A stretch of 52,351 bases of DNA from Myxococcus dinghuensis (GTDB lineage: Bacteria > Myxococcota > Myxococcia > Myxococcales > Myxococcaceae): positions 1-52,351 of the forward strand of contig NZ_JAKCFB010000057.1 in NCBI RefSeq assembly GCF_024198235.1. Reading direction: 5' to 3'. The position numbers and the translations under genes are program-made. This document shows positions 47,101-50,100 of the stretch, one piece after another. Position 1 is the first letter of the stretch. Each line of letters starts with the position of its first letter. Under the pieces are notes generated by a model that worked only from the letters and a program-made list of their open reading frames with translations, had not been told where the DNA came from and did no database searches.

Positions 47101-50100
47101 AGCAGCCAGACGCTCGCGAGCGCCATGAACGGCGTGGCCCCGGACCGCTGCGCGAGTTCGAACAGGGGCGCCACCTGCTGCCGGGACAGATGGATGGGCA
47201 GGGAGCCGCCGCGCGCCGACCGGATGGTGGGACGCGGCCTGTCCGTGGGGATTTCGAGGACCATGGGCGCCCCCATGAGCCGTTGCTTCCACCAATCCAC
47301 CTCGCGCGCGAGCGTCTCGCCCTGGAGCTGCTGGCGCTGCCAGGCCGCGAAGTCGATGTATTGCATCGGGAGGGGCGGCAACGACGGTGTCCTCCCGGAC
47401 GTGAACGCCTCGTAGGTCTCGACGACCTCCCGGCGCAGCACGCCCAGGGACCAACCGTCCGAGACGATGTGGTGCATCGCGAGCACCAGCACATGTCGCC
47501 GCTCCTCCAGCTTCAGCAGGTGCGTGCGGAGGAGGGGACCCGAGGCGAGTTCGAAGGGGGTACTCGCCTCTTCTCCGATGAATCGCTCCGTGGCCTGCTG
47601 GAGGGCCTCGGGGGGGACCGTGGTCAGGTCCGTGAGCGGCAATACCCAGTACGCGTGAGGGTGAACCACCTGGATGGGAGTGCCTTCGCTCAGGTGGAAG
47701 GTCACCCGCAGCGACTCGTGACGCGAGACGATGTGGTCCAGCGCGCGGCGCAAGGCCTCCTGGTCCAGCGCCCCCTCCAGGCTCATGGCACCGACGATGT
47801 TGTATTCGGCGCGCCCAGGCTGGAGTTGATCCAACAACCACAGGCGCTGCTGCGCGAACGACAGCGGCAGCTCGCCATCCCGGGAGAGCCGCTGGGCTGT
47901 CGGCGCCCGAGGCGCGGCGGTCCGATGGAGCATGGCCTCCTCGACCATCTCCGTCAGCCGCGCCACCGAGGGCGCATCGAACAAGGCCTTCACGGGGAGC
48001 TCCACGCCAAAGGTGCTCCGCAAGCGGGAGACGACCTGGGTGGCGATGAGGGAGTGACCTCCCAGCGCGAAGAAGTTGTCGTGGGGCCCCACGGTCTCCA
48101 CGCGGAGCAGCTCGCGGAAGATGGCGGCGACACGCTGCTGGAACGGCGTGAGGCGATACGAGGCTGTCGGCTCCAACGGTGTCGCTCCCGTCACGGAGCT
48201 GACCGGCGCGGGCAGGGCCTTGCGGTCCAGCTTTCCACTGGGACTCAAGGGGAACTTCGACAGCACGACGAAGTGCGCGGGCACCATGAACGTCGGCAGG
48301 CGCTCTCCCAGGGAGGACTGGAGCGCCGCAGTGTCCAGCTCCGGCGACGTGGCGACGACGTAGGCGACCAGGCGCGGATCGCCTGGAGTGTCCTCCCTCA
48401 CGAGCACCACGGCTTCGCGCACGGTGGGTTGCGCGAGCAGCGCGGCCTCGATTTCGCCGAGCTCGATGCGGAAGCCACGCAGCTTGACCTGGAAGTCGGC
48501 GCGGCCGAGGTACTCGATGGCACCGTCGGAGGCCCAACGCGCGAGGTCTCCGGTGCGGTACATGCGCCCGTGGGCATCAGGCCCGAAGGGGTCGGGAACG
48601 AAGCGCTCGGCGGTGAGCTGAGGCCGGTTCCAATAGCCTTGGCCTACCTGGACACCGCCGATGAAGAGCTCGCCCGGAACGCCGATGGGGCAGGGCTGGC
48701 CCTGGGCGTCGAGGACGTAGAGGCGGGTGTTGGCGACGGGCCGGCCGATGGGGATGGTGGAGCGGGTGTCTCCGCGGACGCAGTGCCAGAAGGAGACCTC
48801 GACGGCGGCCTCGGTGGGGCCGTAGAGATTGAACACCTCGGTGGTCGCGGGAAGGCGCGCGTGGGCGCGCTTCACCAGGTCGACAGGGAGGGCCTCTCCG
48901 CTGCACACCACGCGCTCGAGGTGCGTCAACGACTCCAGGCCGGGCTCCTCCAGGAAGACGCGCAGCATCGAGGGGACGAAGTGGACCGTCGTCACACGCT
49001 GCTCGGCCAGCAGCTTCACCAGATAGCCTGGGTCCTGGTGCCCTCCCGGTCTGGCGACGACCAGTCGTGCGCCGGAGATCAGCGGCCAGAAGAACTCCCA
49101 GACGGAGACGTCGAAGCTGAAGGGCGTCTTCTGCATCACCGCGTCGGCGCCCGTCAGCGCGTACTCCTGCTGTATCCACAGCAGGCGGTTGACGATGCCC
49201 CGGTGGGCATTCATGGCCCCCTTGGGGCGGCCCGTGCTGCCCGACGTGAAGATGACGTACGCCAGCGAATCAGGGTCGGCCAGCGGCGCGGGCCGGGAGG
49301 TGGGACGCCGTGAGAGGACCTCGGCCTCCGTGTCCAGGCAGACCCCATGTGCCGAGTGCCGAGGCAGGACTTGGAGGAGCCGCTGGTGCGTCAGCAGCAC
49401 GGGGGCCTGGGCATCCTCCAACATGCCTGCCAGTCGCTCACGGGGATAGGCCGGGTCCAACGGGACGTAGGCGGCGCCGGACTTGAGGACGGCCACGAGG
49501 GCCACCACCATGTCCAGTGAGCGCTCCAGGCAGACGGCCACGAGGCGGTTGGGGCCGGCGCCCAGGGCGCGCAGGTGGTGGGCGAGCTGGTTGGCGCGGG
49601 CATCCAACTGCGCGTAGGTGAGCACCTCCGATTCGAAGCGCACGGCCTCGGCGTGAGGGGTGCGGTCCACCTGCGCCTCGATGAGCGTGTGCAGGAGGAC
49701 GTCCGTCGGATAGCGCTCCGCGCGGCCCTGGAACTCCGCCAACACCTTCCGGCGCTCGTCTTCGGGTAGCAGCGGTAGCCGCCCCACTTGGGTTCCAGGG
49801 TCGCGAACCGCGGCCTCCAACAGGACCACCCACTGACGACACAGCCGCTCGGCCGAAGCCGGAGAGAAGACGTCGAGGCTGAACTCCAGGGCCCCGTCCA
49901 GGGAACCCTCACGCAGCTCCGTCATGGAGAGCGTGAGGTCGAAGCGCGCCGTGTCCGTGGCCGTCCTCAGCACCTCCACCTGGACCCCCGGCAGGTCAGG
50001 AGCCTGGATGGGCGCGTTCTGGAGGACGAACATCGCTTGGATGAGGGGGGAGCGGCGTCCATCCCGCTCACCCCCGAGTGACTCCACGAGCCTGTCGAAC